From Posidonia oceanica (taxonomy: Eukaryota > Streptophyta > Magnoliopsida > Alismatales > Posidoniaceae): a stretch of DNA of 64,000 nucleotides. Position numbers and translations under genes: made by a program. The notes beneath the pieces were generated by a model that was not told the origin of the DNA, ran no database searches, and was given only the letters and a program-made list of their open reading frames with translations. Positions 33,314-45,589 of this stretch are shown here, piece after piece; positions within the stretch are counted from its first letter, which is position 1, and the number at the start of each line of letters is the position of its first letter. Location: the NCBI GenBank assembly GCA_037176725.1, contig JAZBRS010000049.1, positions 32,976,001-33,040,000 on the forward strand, in the 5' to 3' direction.

Positions 33314-36300
33314 TCTTGACAGGCTTGAATCAATTGGAATCTCTTGGTGACTTCTGGATCCAAACCTAGGTCAAAACTACACATTCTTTTTCATCCTACC
33401 CTTCAAAACAAGCCCAAATTTGACCTAAAAGTACACCCCTTTCCCTAACCCAAAACTTACCCAAAAACCATAAGAAAACTCACCATTTCCAACTTAGAAA
33501 ACCTACCCAAACACTTAGAAATTTCCAACCCAAAACCACTCCAAAAAATCCTAGAAAACCTAGGTGAAACTACCCTTTTTCTATACCTCAAAAACCTTCC
33601 AAAACTTTCTCAAAACTAAACCAAAGCGCTAGGTCCAACACTAGAGATGCTAGGCCACACACTCCCCAAATTTCACCCCTTTTCAAAACCTCTAAACCCT
33701 CCATTTACCCAAATTATCCTTTTCTCTCTCCTGGATTATTCTTTTCTCTCTCCTCTCTCTCTCCTGATTATCCTCCTTCTTTTCACCCCCTTCTCTCCCT
33801 TCTTCTTGCCTGGCTGTGGGCCCCCCTTGTGCTTCTATCTCTTCTCAATCTTATTCCTATTTTTATCTTATTTTTAGCATTTTCTTTGACCTTCAAAAAA
33901 TTATTTTCTTTCAACTCCTCTCTTTCCTCTTTATTCCTCCATTTCTCCCTTTTCCTCTTCCTTCTAATTTTCTTTTCCTTTCTCTTACTAAATCCCTAAA
34001 AAATCCTTAAAAAACCTCTAAAACTCTAAAACAAAAGGAAAGCAAACTAAAACCCTAAAATAAATAATTAAAAACTTGAACAAACCATTAAAAACCAAAA
34101 ACCTAACTAAATCTAGCTAATATGGAAAACTAAGAATGCAACTTAAAAATACAAAACAAACAAAAGGAAAATGCTGTAAAATTAAGAAAAAAACCAAAGT
34201 ACAATCAAAACAAGTAAAAGTAAAGACCCTACTAAAAACAATCAAGAAAACAAATCCTAAAAGAAAGAAAACACCTAAAAATGCTAAGGCTAGTAATTAA
34301 GGGAAAAACCTAACTTAACAATCCTCAAAAGGAAAAAATTGAAAACTTAATTAAAAAAATAATAGAAACAAACAATCAAAATTTAAGAACACCTAATTAA
34401 AAACTTAACAAGAAAACCTAACCTAAAAAAATGTTAAAAGAACTTAACAAACAAGAATCAAAAACAAATAAAAAAGGACTTAAAGAGAAAAGACTAAAAT
34501 AAAAAAATCTAAAACCCACTTTAATCTAAAAACAAACTTTAAAAAATCCTAATTAACATCCCAAGTACTTAACTAGAAAAACATAATTAAAAAACTTAAC
34601 AAACATTTAAACAAAATCAAGAAACAAATTAAAAGAAAACTTAAATCCCAACTTCAATCAAAACTAAAGCTTTTCCTAATCCTAATTAACTAATTAAAAA
34701 CAATAATTAAAAAACCTAATCAAAAAATCCTAACCTAAATAACTACCCTAAAAACATCTTCAAAATTTTCCTTTCCTATTTTTATTTTTATTTTTATTTT
34801 TATTTTTATTTTTACTTTTATTTCTTCTTCACTTTCTCTTCTTCCCTTCTTTTCCATCCTTCCTTTCTTTCTTTTTTATTTTTCTCTTCTGGTCCGGCCC
34901 AGTTGCAGGCCCGTTCCCCCTCCTTCCTTCCTTCTTTCTTTTTTTCTTTTTTTTTCCCGTGGCCCGGCCCGCTCATTCACCTCCTCTTCCTCCTTCCTTC
35001 TCCTTCTTCTTCTTCTCCCGCCAGTCTCCCTCCTCTTCAAAATTTAATTTCTCTTCTCCCTCCCGATCACCATCAATCCAGCTCACCTCCTTCCTCTCCC
35101 AGCTCTCTGCAGTATCTCCGGGGGGGCATTAAATGCCTGTCTTCTCACCGACCGTCCTCCCTCTGTCAACAGCAGCTCCCGCCGGTGGGATTTCAAAATC
35201 CCAGCCCGCGCCCATCACTCCTTCAGCTCCTACATAAAACCTCAGCAATCCTCCTCCTTTACTACCTTTTTTTCGCCCCCAGAGAGAGAGCAATCCAGAG
35301 CACGAGAGCCACCTGCATTCTCCTCCTCTTCCTCTGCCAAAAACAGACCTCTTCTCCCTCCTTGATTCCATCCAAACCAGAGCCTCCATCCTCAGCAAAA
35401 CCACTCCCAATTCACCCCCTAATCTCGACCAAACTTCCAGCTTCATCACCCCTCCATTCCACACCCAAAGCCACCCCAGAAATCACCCTCCATCCACCTA
35501 AACCTACACACAGCAACCCAACTTCTTCCTCCAAAAATTCCCAACTCCATAGCTCACTGAACTTGCCCAAACTCCACCACCATACTCCCTGAACCACTAG
35601 CTTTCCAACCCACCTGAGCTTCAGCCCTAACCCCCACCACAACCGGAGCCATCCACTTCAAACACCTGTAACCCATTCTGTCTAGAAATCCAGACCTCAG
35701 CAATATCCCTCTCCAGCGATCCACGACCCAATTCAAGCACCCAGGAACCTTCACTGAGCAACCAGGAAGCCGCCGGCATTTTCCAACTTATCCAAAAGGC
35801 AGAGAACACCTTCCCCCACCTCAGACGACCTGCAGAGCACCCACTAAAGCCAGTTTTCGCGCCGGCCGTCAAAGCTTTGCTCCGAGCATCTGGGAAGCAC
35901 CGGAGCACATCACTGAGGAGATCCGGACACTCCCGAGCCGTCGACAGCCCCTGCAACAACCGGACGAACTCCGCCGGCGACCATTGAATCAGCCGACGTC
36001 AGGGAGACGTTCTAGCCCACGAAACAGGGTCTTCTCTTCTCCCTGTAGCTAATCTCCTCTCTTTCATGCTTTTCCACCCCTCAGATTGGGGTTATCTTCC
36101 CTCTTTCGCCGGGTCAGCACCGCCGCTGACTCGTCTTCTCCGGCGAGCTCCGACCTTGCCTCGCCGCATCTGTGAGCAGAACGCCGCTCCGACGATCAAC
36201 CGCGAACCGCACGGACTCCAACGACTCTCCTGTAACTTCAGAATGCCACGACAATGCTCCGATCATCTCCCCTGCCCCCGAGCAGGTCTGCAACGCTCCG

Positions 36301-39062
36301 GCGTCTTCTCCGGCCTGCTCCAGGCACTGTCACAGCTCCCCGACGCTGCTCCAAAGTCCGTCGAGCTCCAGAGAACTTCGCCGACCCTCCTGCGCCTCAC
36401 CAACACCCCTCTTTCTCCCTTGACGGCCGCTGGTAGCAACTGCTACAGTGGCCACCGTTCTGTAATTTTACTGTAGCTTTATTTCTCTTTACTAAGCTAT
36501 TTTGCCATTAAATTGCATTTTCTGCTCCTACTTTTACTTTATTGCATTCTGGTCCTGCCTCTATTTAAAACTCATTTAATTTCGCATTTAAATCATATGA
36601 AATTGCATGAAAAAATCTAAAAAATTGATTAATTACATGTTTGTCCCTCTGCAGTGTTTTCCTTCAGTGTTTACTTTAGTTTTGGCCCTCTAGTTTTCCA
36701 TTATTGCATGTTAGTCCTCCAGTTGTTAATCTGATTTAATGCTTTAATTTTACTTTAATAAATTGCATTTTTAAACCCTACTGTTTTCCTTATTTGCACT
36801 TTAGTCCTCTGTTCTGTTAACTTATGCATTTATTTTTCAATTTTTCTTACTGCAATGCATCATTTCTCCCATATTTTCTAATTTTTGCATATAGGTCCTT
36901 CATTAATGCACAGTATACATTTAAATGCATATTTTGCTTATAAAATTGCATTTTAGACCCTACATGTTTTAAAAATTGCACATAGGTCCTCTACATGCTT
37001 ATAAAAGTCATTTAAATGCATATTTTGCTTATAAAATTACATTTTAGACCCTGCATATTTAAAAAATTGCATATAGGTCCTCTGTTTGCATTCCCAAACC
37101 ACTAAGACCACTGTTTTTGCTTGCAAAATTGCATTTTAGACCCTGTACATTTCAAAATTACATGTTAACCCCCCATATGATTTCAAAACTTGTCCTAATG
37201 CATGTCTGCCTAGTAAAATTGCATTTTGAACCCTGTACTTTGCAAAATTGCATTCAGACCCTCCAGTTTTCAAAAATCTTGCATAAAAGCCCCTAACTTT
37301 TCAAAATCTTTGCATTTAGACCCCCACTTTTTCAAAAGCTGCATATAAGTTCCCAGGCTTCCTGAAAAATCATCCCTAGGTCTTTTCTTGCATTCTGCAT
37401 GCATTGCACTCATGCATTCTTGCATTTGGCATTCCTTGCACACACTTAAGCATTCTCAGCTCCCATTTACATGGGAGGACCTGTTGTGCACACCCCTAGG
37501 ACCTCCTGTACACCTAGATCCATTCTTCTCACCTGTTCTGGCCCCTCTGCCTTGAAGTTGGGATATCTTCAGATCCGGCCGTTGGATCTTCTCAACCAAG
37601 CTACCTGGACGACCCCGGCGGAGCACTCTTCAGCATGGACCAAGCGGTTTTCAGATCAGGCTTCAGATTTCCAAGGTAAGTCCTCCTGAACCCTTGCATA
37701 GCATTCATTTGCACACCATTTGCATTCCACGCATTGTTTTTGCTTTCTGATTTCTCGAGCATGTAGAATAGGACTTCCTCTTCTTATCTATCAACTCTGC
37801 TTCCTCTTTTCGCGGACTCTCAGTGCTTTGTGTTGCGTTTCCCCTTGATTCACCACTAATTGCGACTTTCTTCCCCCTTTCCCACGATCCGATCGCATCG
37901 CGAGCTCTTGGCAGCGTGCGAGGCACATCGTGGGACATTTTGGTGGGAAATAGTCACAAAACAGTGGTAATCCTTCCACTTGTTTCCCTTCCCCTTTGTA
38001 GGTCTTCACACCTACTTTGCGTGGACTTAAACGGCACTCGTTCTCACACTTGCACTGTTTACCTCCCCTTTGCTCCTCCTGCTCTCTTACTTAGCATTTG
38101 CATCTGCATGATTTTATCGATGCTTTATCTCGCTTGTTTTGGTACCGTTTTGCGTGCCGCTTTATTTTTTGGCACCGTTTTGCATGCCCGCTCTGTTTTT
38201 GGCACCGTTTCACGTGCTGCTTTGATTTCTCGCTCCGTTTCGCGTGTCGTTTTGCCTTCCGTACCGTTTCGCGTGCCACTTTGTTTTCTTGCACCGTTTT
38301 GCGTGCCGCTCTTGTCTTTTGCGCCGTTTTGTGTGCCACTCTCATTTCTCGTATCGTTTTGCGTGTTTTATGCCGTTTTCTCTTGCATGTCGCCTGCATT
38401 GCTTGGTTTTACCGCCGTTTTGCTTTTCCGTCTGCATTTGTAAATAGGGCAGTGATGCTTACTGCCTGGAGTTCTCACGAGCCAGGTTTCGCCCGGTTCG
38501 GAACACAGACAGCGTTGCTGAGCACTTAGGCTACACGTTTACTTCCCTTCATCGCATCCCACCACTTAGAGCACACCTATGAGCATTCATTAGCATTTAG
38601 GCATTCAAACCTGCATTTCCCTGCGTATGCGAGCGTAAGCCTAGAAAGACCGATTCTCGAGCGTGTCGGGGGTGCCTAACACCTTCCCCGCACGTAACAG
38701 GAGTCCTTGCCCAGTCTTTTGGCCCGCAATGACCATATTGCCCTTATCCTTGGCATGAGTCATCTCATTTGCATTCATTTGCATTTATTTTCCTTTGCAT
38801 TGCTTTGCATTACATCTTTTGCTTGGTTTTGCATGTTAACTCACGCATTTCCCCTAATTTTCCTTGTCTCTCGATAATAGACACGGTGGCGACTCTGAAT
38901 TGTCTTATCTTCTTCTTTTCTTATCTTTTCTCCTCTGTTTTAAGTGTTTTCGAGTTGAGCCCTCCTCCTCGAACATAGCTGCTTATAATGAGCCTGATTC
39001 CGATCGGTGCACGCGAGCTCTTGGCAACGTGCATTGACGATCTGAACACCAGGATTACTACA
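33301..39062 (+). repeat. 3' LTR of A1 (5.76 kb)
   Basis: Starts TGTTGACACCCCATCTTG and ends CCAGGATTACTACA, then B1's 34-bp array resumes. Layout: U3 with C/T-rich DNA (33710-34000), A-rich block (34000-34770), C/T block (34780-35110), TATA-like site (35233), GC-rich segment (35130-36450), GCAT/GGTCC field (36500-37350), donor-like site (37676), 36-bp array (38130-38370), GGGGGTGCCTAACACCTTCC motif (38675-38694) and fossil primer-like sequence (38885). Open frames inside are not genes. It serves as the reference for the solo and inverted copies. Confidence 0.85.
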
Positions 39063-39505
39063 CCAGTTATGCTCCAGGGATCTTTGCTTTGATGTCTCGG
39101 TTATGCTCCGGGGATCTTTGCTTTGGTGTCCCGATTATGCTCCGGGAATCTTTGCTTTGGTGTCCCGGTTAAGCTCCGGGGATCTTTGCTTTGATGTCCC
39201 GGTTACGCTTCGGGGATCTTTACTTTGGTGTTCCGGTTACACTCCGGGGATCTTTGGTTTGGTGTCCCGATTACGCTCCGGGGATCTTTGCTTTGATGTC
39301 CCGGTTATGCTCCGGGGATCTTTGCTTTGGTGTCCCGGTTATGCTCCGGTGTTCTTTGCTTTAGTGTCCCGGTTACACTCTGAGGATCTTTGCTTTGATG
39401 TCCTGGTTATGCTCCGGGGATCTTTGCTTTGGTGTCCCAGTTATGCTCCGGTGTTCCTGCTTTTGATTGGTTTGCTTTGTTATCCTGGCTATGCTCCGGG
39501 GATCT
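39063..39505. repeat. 34-bp tandem array, right half
   Basis: About thirteen units of the same 34-bp repeat as 11395-12025, continuing after the A1 insertion. Confidence 0.85.
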
Positions 39506-40578
39506 TTTCTTACAGACTTGCCGAGGGGATTGCCTAAGGGGGTCGAAAACAAAACATGACGTGCCAAGGGGATTGCCCAAGAGAGTCGAAAATAAAAACA
39601 TGACGTGGCAAGGGGATTGCCCAAGGAGGTCGAAAATAAAAGCATGACATGCCAAGGGGATTGCCCAAGGGGGTCGAAGATAAAAACATGATGTGCCAAG
39701 GGGATTGCCCAAGGGGTCGAAAATAAAAGCATGACGTGCCAAGGGGATTGCCCAAGGGGGTCGAAAATAAAAACATGACGTGCCAAGGGGATTGCCCAAG
39801 GGAGTCGAAAATAAAAACATGACGTGCCAAGGGGATTGCCCAAGGGAGTCGAAAATAAAAGCATGACATGCCAAGGGGATTGCCGAAGGGGTTCGAAAAT
39901 AAAAACATGACGTGTCAAGGGGATTGCCCAAGTGGGTTGAAAATAAAAACATTACATGCTACTGGGATTGCCTAAGAGGGTCGAAAATAAAAACATAACA
40001 TGGCAAGGGGATTGCCCAAGGGAGTCGAAAATAAAAGCATGACGTGCCAAGGGGATTGTCCATGGGGGTCGAAAATAAAAGAATAACGTGCCAAGGGGAT
40101 TGCCCAAGGGGGTCGAAAATGAAAACATGACGTGCCAAGGGGATTGCCCAAGGGGGTCAAAAATAAAAGCATTACATGCCAATGGGATTGCCCAAGGGGG
40201 TCGAAAATAAAAGCATGATGTGCCAAGGGGATTGCCAAAGGGGGTCGAAAATAAAAACATGACATGCCAAGGAAATTGCCCAAGGGGGTCGAAAACAAAA
40301 CATGACATGCCATGGGAATTGCCCAAGGGAGTCGAAAATAAAAACATTACGTGCCAAGGGGATTCCCCAAGGGGATCGAAAATAAAAACATGACGTGCCA
40401 AGGGAATTGCCCAAGGGGGTCGAAAATAAAAGTATGACGTGCCAAGGGGATTGCCAAGGGGGTCGAAAATAAAAGAATGACGTGCTAAGGGGATTTCCCA
40501 AAGGAGTCGAAAACAAAACATGACATGCCAAGGGGATTGCCTAAGGGGGTCGAAAATAAAAGCATAACGTGCCAAGGA
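39506..40578. repeat. 44-bp tandem array of B1
   Basis: About 24 units of AAAATAAAAACATGACGTGC plus CAAGGGGATTGCCCAAGGGGGTCG (44 bp). Three units make 132 bp, so minus-strand frames read a 44-residue repeat. These are not genes. It ends abruptly inside PMDb exon 1. Confidence 0.85.
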
Positions 40579-41745
40579 GATGCAGTGGGGGTGGACTCTA
40601 GTTCCGGGGAGGCTGTAGAGACGACGATGGCGACGGGCTCTGATTCCAGTAGTTAATTTAGTTACGAGGATTTGGAGGAGACGGCCTTGAAGACGAGACT
40701 CGAGGTTGGCCAAGAAGAGGCGGGGCCCGCGAAGGTGCCAGAGGCGAGGCCAATCGACCCCTTCCTCGTGCAATTTGGTGAGGACGACGGCTGGTGGCAG
40801 AACATGTTCGACTTTGTTCGACGGGAGGTGGAGCGCGATGCGAGGGATCCCTTGGACTACTGGCGTAGATCCCTCGAGACGAGGTGCAGGCATCCGGACC
40901 GTGTAGGAATGCATCTCGATCAGAGTACGCCACTGGCACACTAGCTTCGAGGGGGCAGGTAGACATCTTTTCATTTTTTCTTCATTTTATTCAATTATTT
41001 CATCCTCACTGATGGTTCTCTTGCTTGTCTGCAGAGTCGAGCACCGATCGTGACTCGTTGCTACTGGGGTCAGGTCCGCCGGTTCTACGCCTTTTTGGCT
41101 ATTTTCCAATAGGAGCGTCTGGATCAGATGGGATTTGGGCATTTCTTGTCTATCCCAGACTTTTCCCTCCGTCCGATGTTTTTGGAGGCGGTTGCAGAGC
41201 GATGGAACTTCCACACGAGCTCAATCGTCACGATGGCGGGTGAGTTTGTCCTCTCCCTTGAGGACATGGTGCGGTTGACTAGTTTCCGAGTCACGGGCAG
41301 ACCAGTGACGGGGGGGTGCGCTCGGGTTACTCAGCCTTGGCGCAAGAGCTTATTAGACATCAGTTAGCCATGAGCGGGGCGTAGCTCGTGGTGATCACTT
41401 CCGTAGTTCGCCGAGTTAGTGAGCTGGCGGAGGCAGTAGCCGGACAGGCGTGGAGGCCGACCAGCAGCTGCGGGCCTTCCTCCTAGTGCTGTTCGGGGAG
41501 GTGCTCTTTTCGCACTCCTCCTCGAAGCTCTCGGCGTGGTTCCTTTCTCTCCTGTGGACTTGGAGCGCGTGGGAGAGTACGCTTGGGGTGCGGCAGCTTG
41601 GAGCACCTGTACTCCACCCTCTTCCGCTTCACTGACGGTAGTTCTCGCCAGCTAGGCGGGAACCTGCCATTCCTTCAAGTAAAATCTACTTATTTAAGCT
41701 TGTACTGAATATTATATTCTTCCTAACAGCTTCCGTTTTTGCATG

Positions 41746-43156
41746 TGTACTGTGGAATTTGAGGGGGGTGTTTCAAGAAGATGTCGGCGCCTCCACGTAC
41801 ATAGTCAACTCTGTTGTGATCGCCACTCGCCTTTGGGTAGACAAGACACCTAGGGGAGATTATGATGATGTGGGTCCTCGGACCACTAGATCGACAGCTG
41901 GATGTCGTCTAGCGGCTCTCTCGTGTTACGTAAACTTCTTCCTTCCCTTCAAAACAAAATAACATAGATCTATATTAGCTCATGTGTAGTAGTCAGCAAT
42001 AGAAGTAAACAAAACAACATGACTAAAAGAAGCAAATACTAACCGGGGGTTATTCTCCGCATGCATATGCTATGGGTCCTATGCTAAGGAATGTAAAAGG
42101 AAATGTAATAAACAATTATATTAGAGGAAGAATGCAATGAAGTTGAAAGGAGGCACGGTCGAAGCTCCGGCGTAGCTGAGGATCCCTGGGATGAAGATGG
42201 GAATTGGGTTTCCCTCTTCTGAAGGTGGGAGATAGAGTTTCTAGGTTGAAGACTCTAGTTCTTGAAGGTGGTGACTTAACATTGACAGGGTGGTTCCACA
42301 AAATTTTGACCGGAGGGATTTCTCTCTCAAAAATTCCGACGGTTGGAGTTCAAAAAATTCTAGAAAAAGTGGCAGTTAGGGTTAGTCACCGGTTGAGTTG
42401 GCGACTAAGGTTAGCAACCGCTCAGTCAAAGTGTGGGAAGAACCGGGAACGAGGCCACGACTGTTAGTCGCCGCTTGAGTTGGCGCCTAACGGTCGTGGG
42501 GGTAGTGGGAGATAACTGTGGAAAAGTGGTTCAGGGGAGCTACGATTGTTAGTCGCCGCATGGAGTGACACCTAATGGTCAAGGATCATGGGGTAGACCG
42601 AGGCAGTTCCGCAACTGCTCAGCCACCGCATGCGCGGGCACCTGATGGTTGAGGGGATCGTGGGAAGGAACTGCTGCAGCCCATGATCGCCCAGTCGCCT
42701 CTGACGTCGGCACCTGACCCAGTCGGCTAATCAGTAGGCGGCTGGTATAGTCGCCTCTTTAGAAGGCAACTAGCTGAGTCGCCTCCCTAGCTGGCAACTA
42801 GTAAGCTTAGGTCATTTCCAGCCTTTTTCTAGGGTTTTGGCCAGAAGAAACAAGATAGAAGGCCGAAAAACTACAGATAGTTTATGAAATCAAGGAGGCA
42901 TCTTTGTTAACTCAAATCTACTACGAATCTGAGTAGAAATGAAGGATACCTAGGGTACTCAGACTTACCACGAGCCTGAGTGAGTTAGCTCTGCCACAGC
43001 CAACAACCGGAGTCTAGGTAGGATCAAGCGATGCTTTATGGAAGTCAAGGAATATCTGAAAGATGGGTTATCAAAACTTAGGCACGAGACTTGGGGCGCC
43101 TCAAGATTTCTATCCTCAAAAAGAACTCTTAGAAATGCGAAAATAAGATATCTACA
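41746..43156 (-). mobile_element. Solo LTR of a third family (C)
   Basis: A 1411-bp insertion in intron 2 of PMDb. It starts TGTACTGTGG and ends GATATCTACA on the plus strand, flanked by perfect 5-bp duplications GCATG (41741-41745 and 43157-43161). Its TGTAGATAT start on the minus strand resembles the TGTAGATAC of family B, so the two are probably related and equally oriented. No coding sequence lies inside. Confidence 0.8.
42374..42795. promoter_or_regulatory. AGTCGCC...GGCGACT dyad series in LTR C
   Basis: About six imperfect dyads such as TTAGTCGCCGCTTGAGTTGG followed by CGCCTAA, and AGTCGCCTCCCTAGCTGGCA followed by ACT. They occupy what would be U3 in minus orientation, the place held by the CGTTGG dyads in family B. 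Function is inferred only from position. Confidence 0.45.
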
Positions 43157-44761
43157 GCATGCAGATGTAGGCGTGGGACCACTTCAGCTTTCTACGACCT
43201 GTCCCACCTCCGGTTCCTTCTACCGGTGTCCCCATTCCTTGGAGACTGTTTTGGGCCGCTGCTGAGCAGGCCCTTAAGCCTGCAAATGACAACCGCTATG
43301 TCGGTTGTCTGCTTTTCGAGCTCCTTGTCCCAGCTCAGGTAACTTGCTTCCTTTAATTTCAGCTTCTATTTATTTATTTATGCTGCTTGCTGACATGTAT
43401 TGCTCCTTTCAAGTGGTTTGGTGTCCATATGCTGAGGGAGAGCATGCGGACCTCCATGAGATTGCCCGTGATCAGGCCATTCTCGACCGAGACGTATGGA
43501 TCCACTGCTAGAAGCACTGTCACTTCCAGCAGATTGGCAGGGCGCCACGATAGCCGGGGCGCCGACAGGCTCAGCCTCTACTTCCTCCTCACCGAGTTTG
43601 GCGAGAGACACACGGCGGGGGCAGCCGTGCTGGCCATTGGGTGGACGTCTACGGTCCACAGCTCTTGAACTGGGCCTTTCGTGGTTCCCCTGCTCCAACG
43701 GATGCTACAGAGGAGGACGAGGCCGTGTGGGCCGAGTGGATAGACCAGGAGTTTTCTTCTTTGATAATCTTCCACCTGTCCCACTTCCTTGGGCGCGGGA
43801 ACCTTCCTTTGTGGGACACAGATCCCGGGGAGGCGGTGGTGTCCCGTGCGGCCCTGCTGGAGGAGGTTCAGTCTTCCCGAGCCCAACTGGAGATAGCAGT
43901 GAGCTTCTGAAATTCATTTTGTAGCCTGTTAATTCAATTTGGCTGACTTGCTTTCTTTCTTTTGCAGCTCAAGGCGGCAAATGAGCGGGCTCAGCAGAAG
44001 CGCCACTTGACTCAGCAGCTCTCTGTTCTGACTGGAGAGATTGATCGCCTGCATACCTCTACCTCTCAGGTATCTTCACATGTAGCCTTTATAGTCTGAC
44101 TATGAATTGTAACTGACTTGAATCTTTCTTTTCAGCCTTCGACTAGTAGTGCTCCTCCTCCGGACCGCTCAGAGGAGATCTCCCATCTCCAAGAGAAGGT
44201 AAACATGCCTTTATTTCATTTCTGCTTTTGAAATTCCCTTAGTTCTGACACCATTGCTTGTAGGTTGCTTATTTAGAGAGCGAACTGAGGGTGCGGGCTG
44301 GTGACTTCATAGTTGTCAGCTCTGCCGGGAGGTTGGAGGAGCTGGAGGGGACAGTTGTAGCCAGTAGTGCTCGGATCCGGGAGCTGGAGTAGCAAGTTAC
44401 CGACAGGAACGCCGAGATTGCCCAATCTCAGGTGGTATGATTTAATTCAGCACTTCTTTACGTCTTCCATGTCCTTGCTTGTATCTGACATTTTGGTTGC
44501 TTCTTTTCTTAGGGCACGGCGGGGGTTATCTCCCAGCTTGAGCTTGAGCTTGGGCACTACCGGAGGTTTGTCTTTTCAGCTGTTGCCAGGCTCGGGGTGC
44601 CCGTTCCTTCTGTACTGAGCTGCCGATCAGGTAGCCACCACTCTCAGTCCGTCTCCAGGGCTCCGTCAGGCGTTTTTGTTCGACAATCGCCTCATCCTCC
44701 TACTGCTCCTTCTCCAGCTCCTGCTTCAGTTCCCGAGGGTGAGGGAAAGAGTCCTCCTTAG

Positions 44762-45238
44762 TTTCTGTACTTCAGGGGTATGCCCTGGTGATCTTGTAGA
44801 ACGATTGTATGTTTTGAAATGATATAGATTTCTGCACACTCAGCAAACTTGTCAAATACTTCTTTTAAATTGCCTTTCTCGAAGTTAAAATGAGCTTAAG
44901 CGACCAATACGGTAAAATAATGGTCTTTAATCCATATTAACATGAAACCAGCGTACTCATGTGAAATAGTATGCAAATGACATAGTTATAAGGAAAGATT
45001 TCACCTGGAAGCTTAAAAATTGAATTTTGAAGTCGTCGATGCCTTAATGAGCCGTTTACATGATGAAATGAGCAACCAGAGATTCTGACTAGCCTGGATG
45101 TCCAAAAAAAAATGTAACCAACGTCTACACTTGTATTTCAACTTAGTTAAACCTCTGGGACGGGTAAAACAGGTTCATGCAACTCAACCACGGATTAGGG
45201 GGCAATCCAGCCAAGTTTAGTAACTTAAGTCACTGATA
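44762..45238. other. Intergenic DNA between PMDb and PMDc (B1)
   Basis: No gene. Conserved in B2 (62031-62506), so part of the family-B backbone. No clear AATAAA follows PMDb. Confidence 0.45.
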
Positions 45239-45239
45239 A

Positions 45240-45380
45240 AACGTTATACGCCTCATCTGGTGCGGCCAACGTTATCCGCTTCAATTGCTGCGTCCAACGT
45301 CGGGCAGCTGATCTAAACGTTATATGCTTCAAGTGGCACAGCTATCGTTGGACGCGCTCTATCTCGCGTCCAACAAAGCG
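45240..45380. promoter_or_regulatory. Dyad cluster upstream of PMDc (B1)
   Basis: AACGTTATACGCCTCATC, GCGGCCAACGTTATCCGC, GCGTCCAACGTCGGGC and CGTTGGACGCGCTCTATCTC followed by GCGTCCAAC. It ends about 105 bp upstream of the TATA box of PMDc. Confidence 0.6.
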
Positions 45381-45485
45381 AGCCCAGAATCCTTTCTTTC
45401 CTTTCCTATTCTTGGTTAATCTTCCGGAATGCTGCGAAATTTTCTCAGTGCCCGCGTGTGGGACTTCCGACGGTCCTCCTTTGCT

Positions 45486-45492
45486 TATAAAA
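45486..45492 (+). promoter_or_regulatory. TATA box of PMDc (B1)
   Basis: GCTTATAAAAGCCTGGCC, 104 bp before the ATG. The B2 copy has GCTTATAAAAGCTTGGCC at 62754. Confidence 0.65.
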
Positions 45493-45589
45493 GCCTGGCC
45501 AACCTTTGGATTTTCATGCACACTTGCCCCTTTCTTCCCTACTAATTTCTTCTTGATATGTGCTTCCTCCTTTCCTCTCTTTTGCTTTC

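Larger units (their letters stand above)
12026..39062 (+). mobile_element. Family-A Tat/Ogre-like element A1 (27 kb)
   Basis: Both LTRs, primer-binding site, gag-pol, an extra ORF, 3' repeat field and polypurine tract are present in the order expected for a plus-strand Tat-lineage element. Size and LTR length (5.76 kb at the 3' end) are at the large end known for the group. It interrupts B1's 34-bp array: GTCCCGGTTATGCTCC on the left, CCAGTTATGCTCCAGG on the right. A normal target duplication is not visible at the left because the 5' LTR is rearranged. The left joint shares CCGGG between array and LTR end. Every gene is broken, so it is dead. Confidence 0.85.
40579..44761 (+). pseudogene. PMDb of B1: plant-mobile-domain gene with coiled-coil tail
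   Basis: Antisense to B1 pol. Exons by GT-AG and comparison with B2: (5'-truncated) 40579-40958, 41035-41678, 43165-43338, 43413-43898, 43968-44069, 44136-44198, 44264-44431, 44513-44761. Exon 2 encodes DGIWAFLVYPRLFPPSDVF, AERWNFHTSSIVTMAGEF, LEDMVRLTSFRVTGRPVTG, then the block DLERVGEYAWGA...LGGNLPFLQ. This pattern fits the plant mobile domain of the MAIN/MAIL1 type. Exons 5-7 encode heptad-rich segments (RHLTQQLSVLTGEIDRLH, VAYLESELRVRAGDF) and exon 8 a Ser/Pro tail. Family function is poorly known, with roles in gene expression and transposon silencing in host relatives. Broken by loss of the first exon part, stops, frameshifts, a damaged acceptor at 43412 and the LTR insertion in intron 2. 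Confidence 0.75.

Noticed and set aside
39373..40974. Minus-strand frames up to 340 codons
   Set aside because: Translation of the 44-bp array, 44-residue periodicity, no domain. The same holds at 54256-54465, 60412-60871 and 61536-61724.
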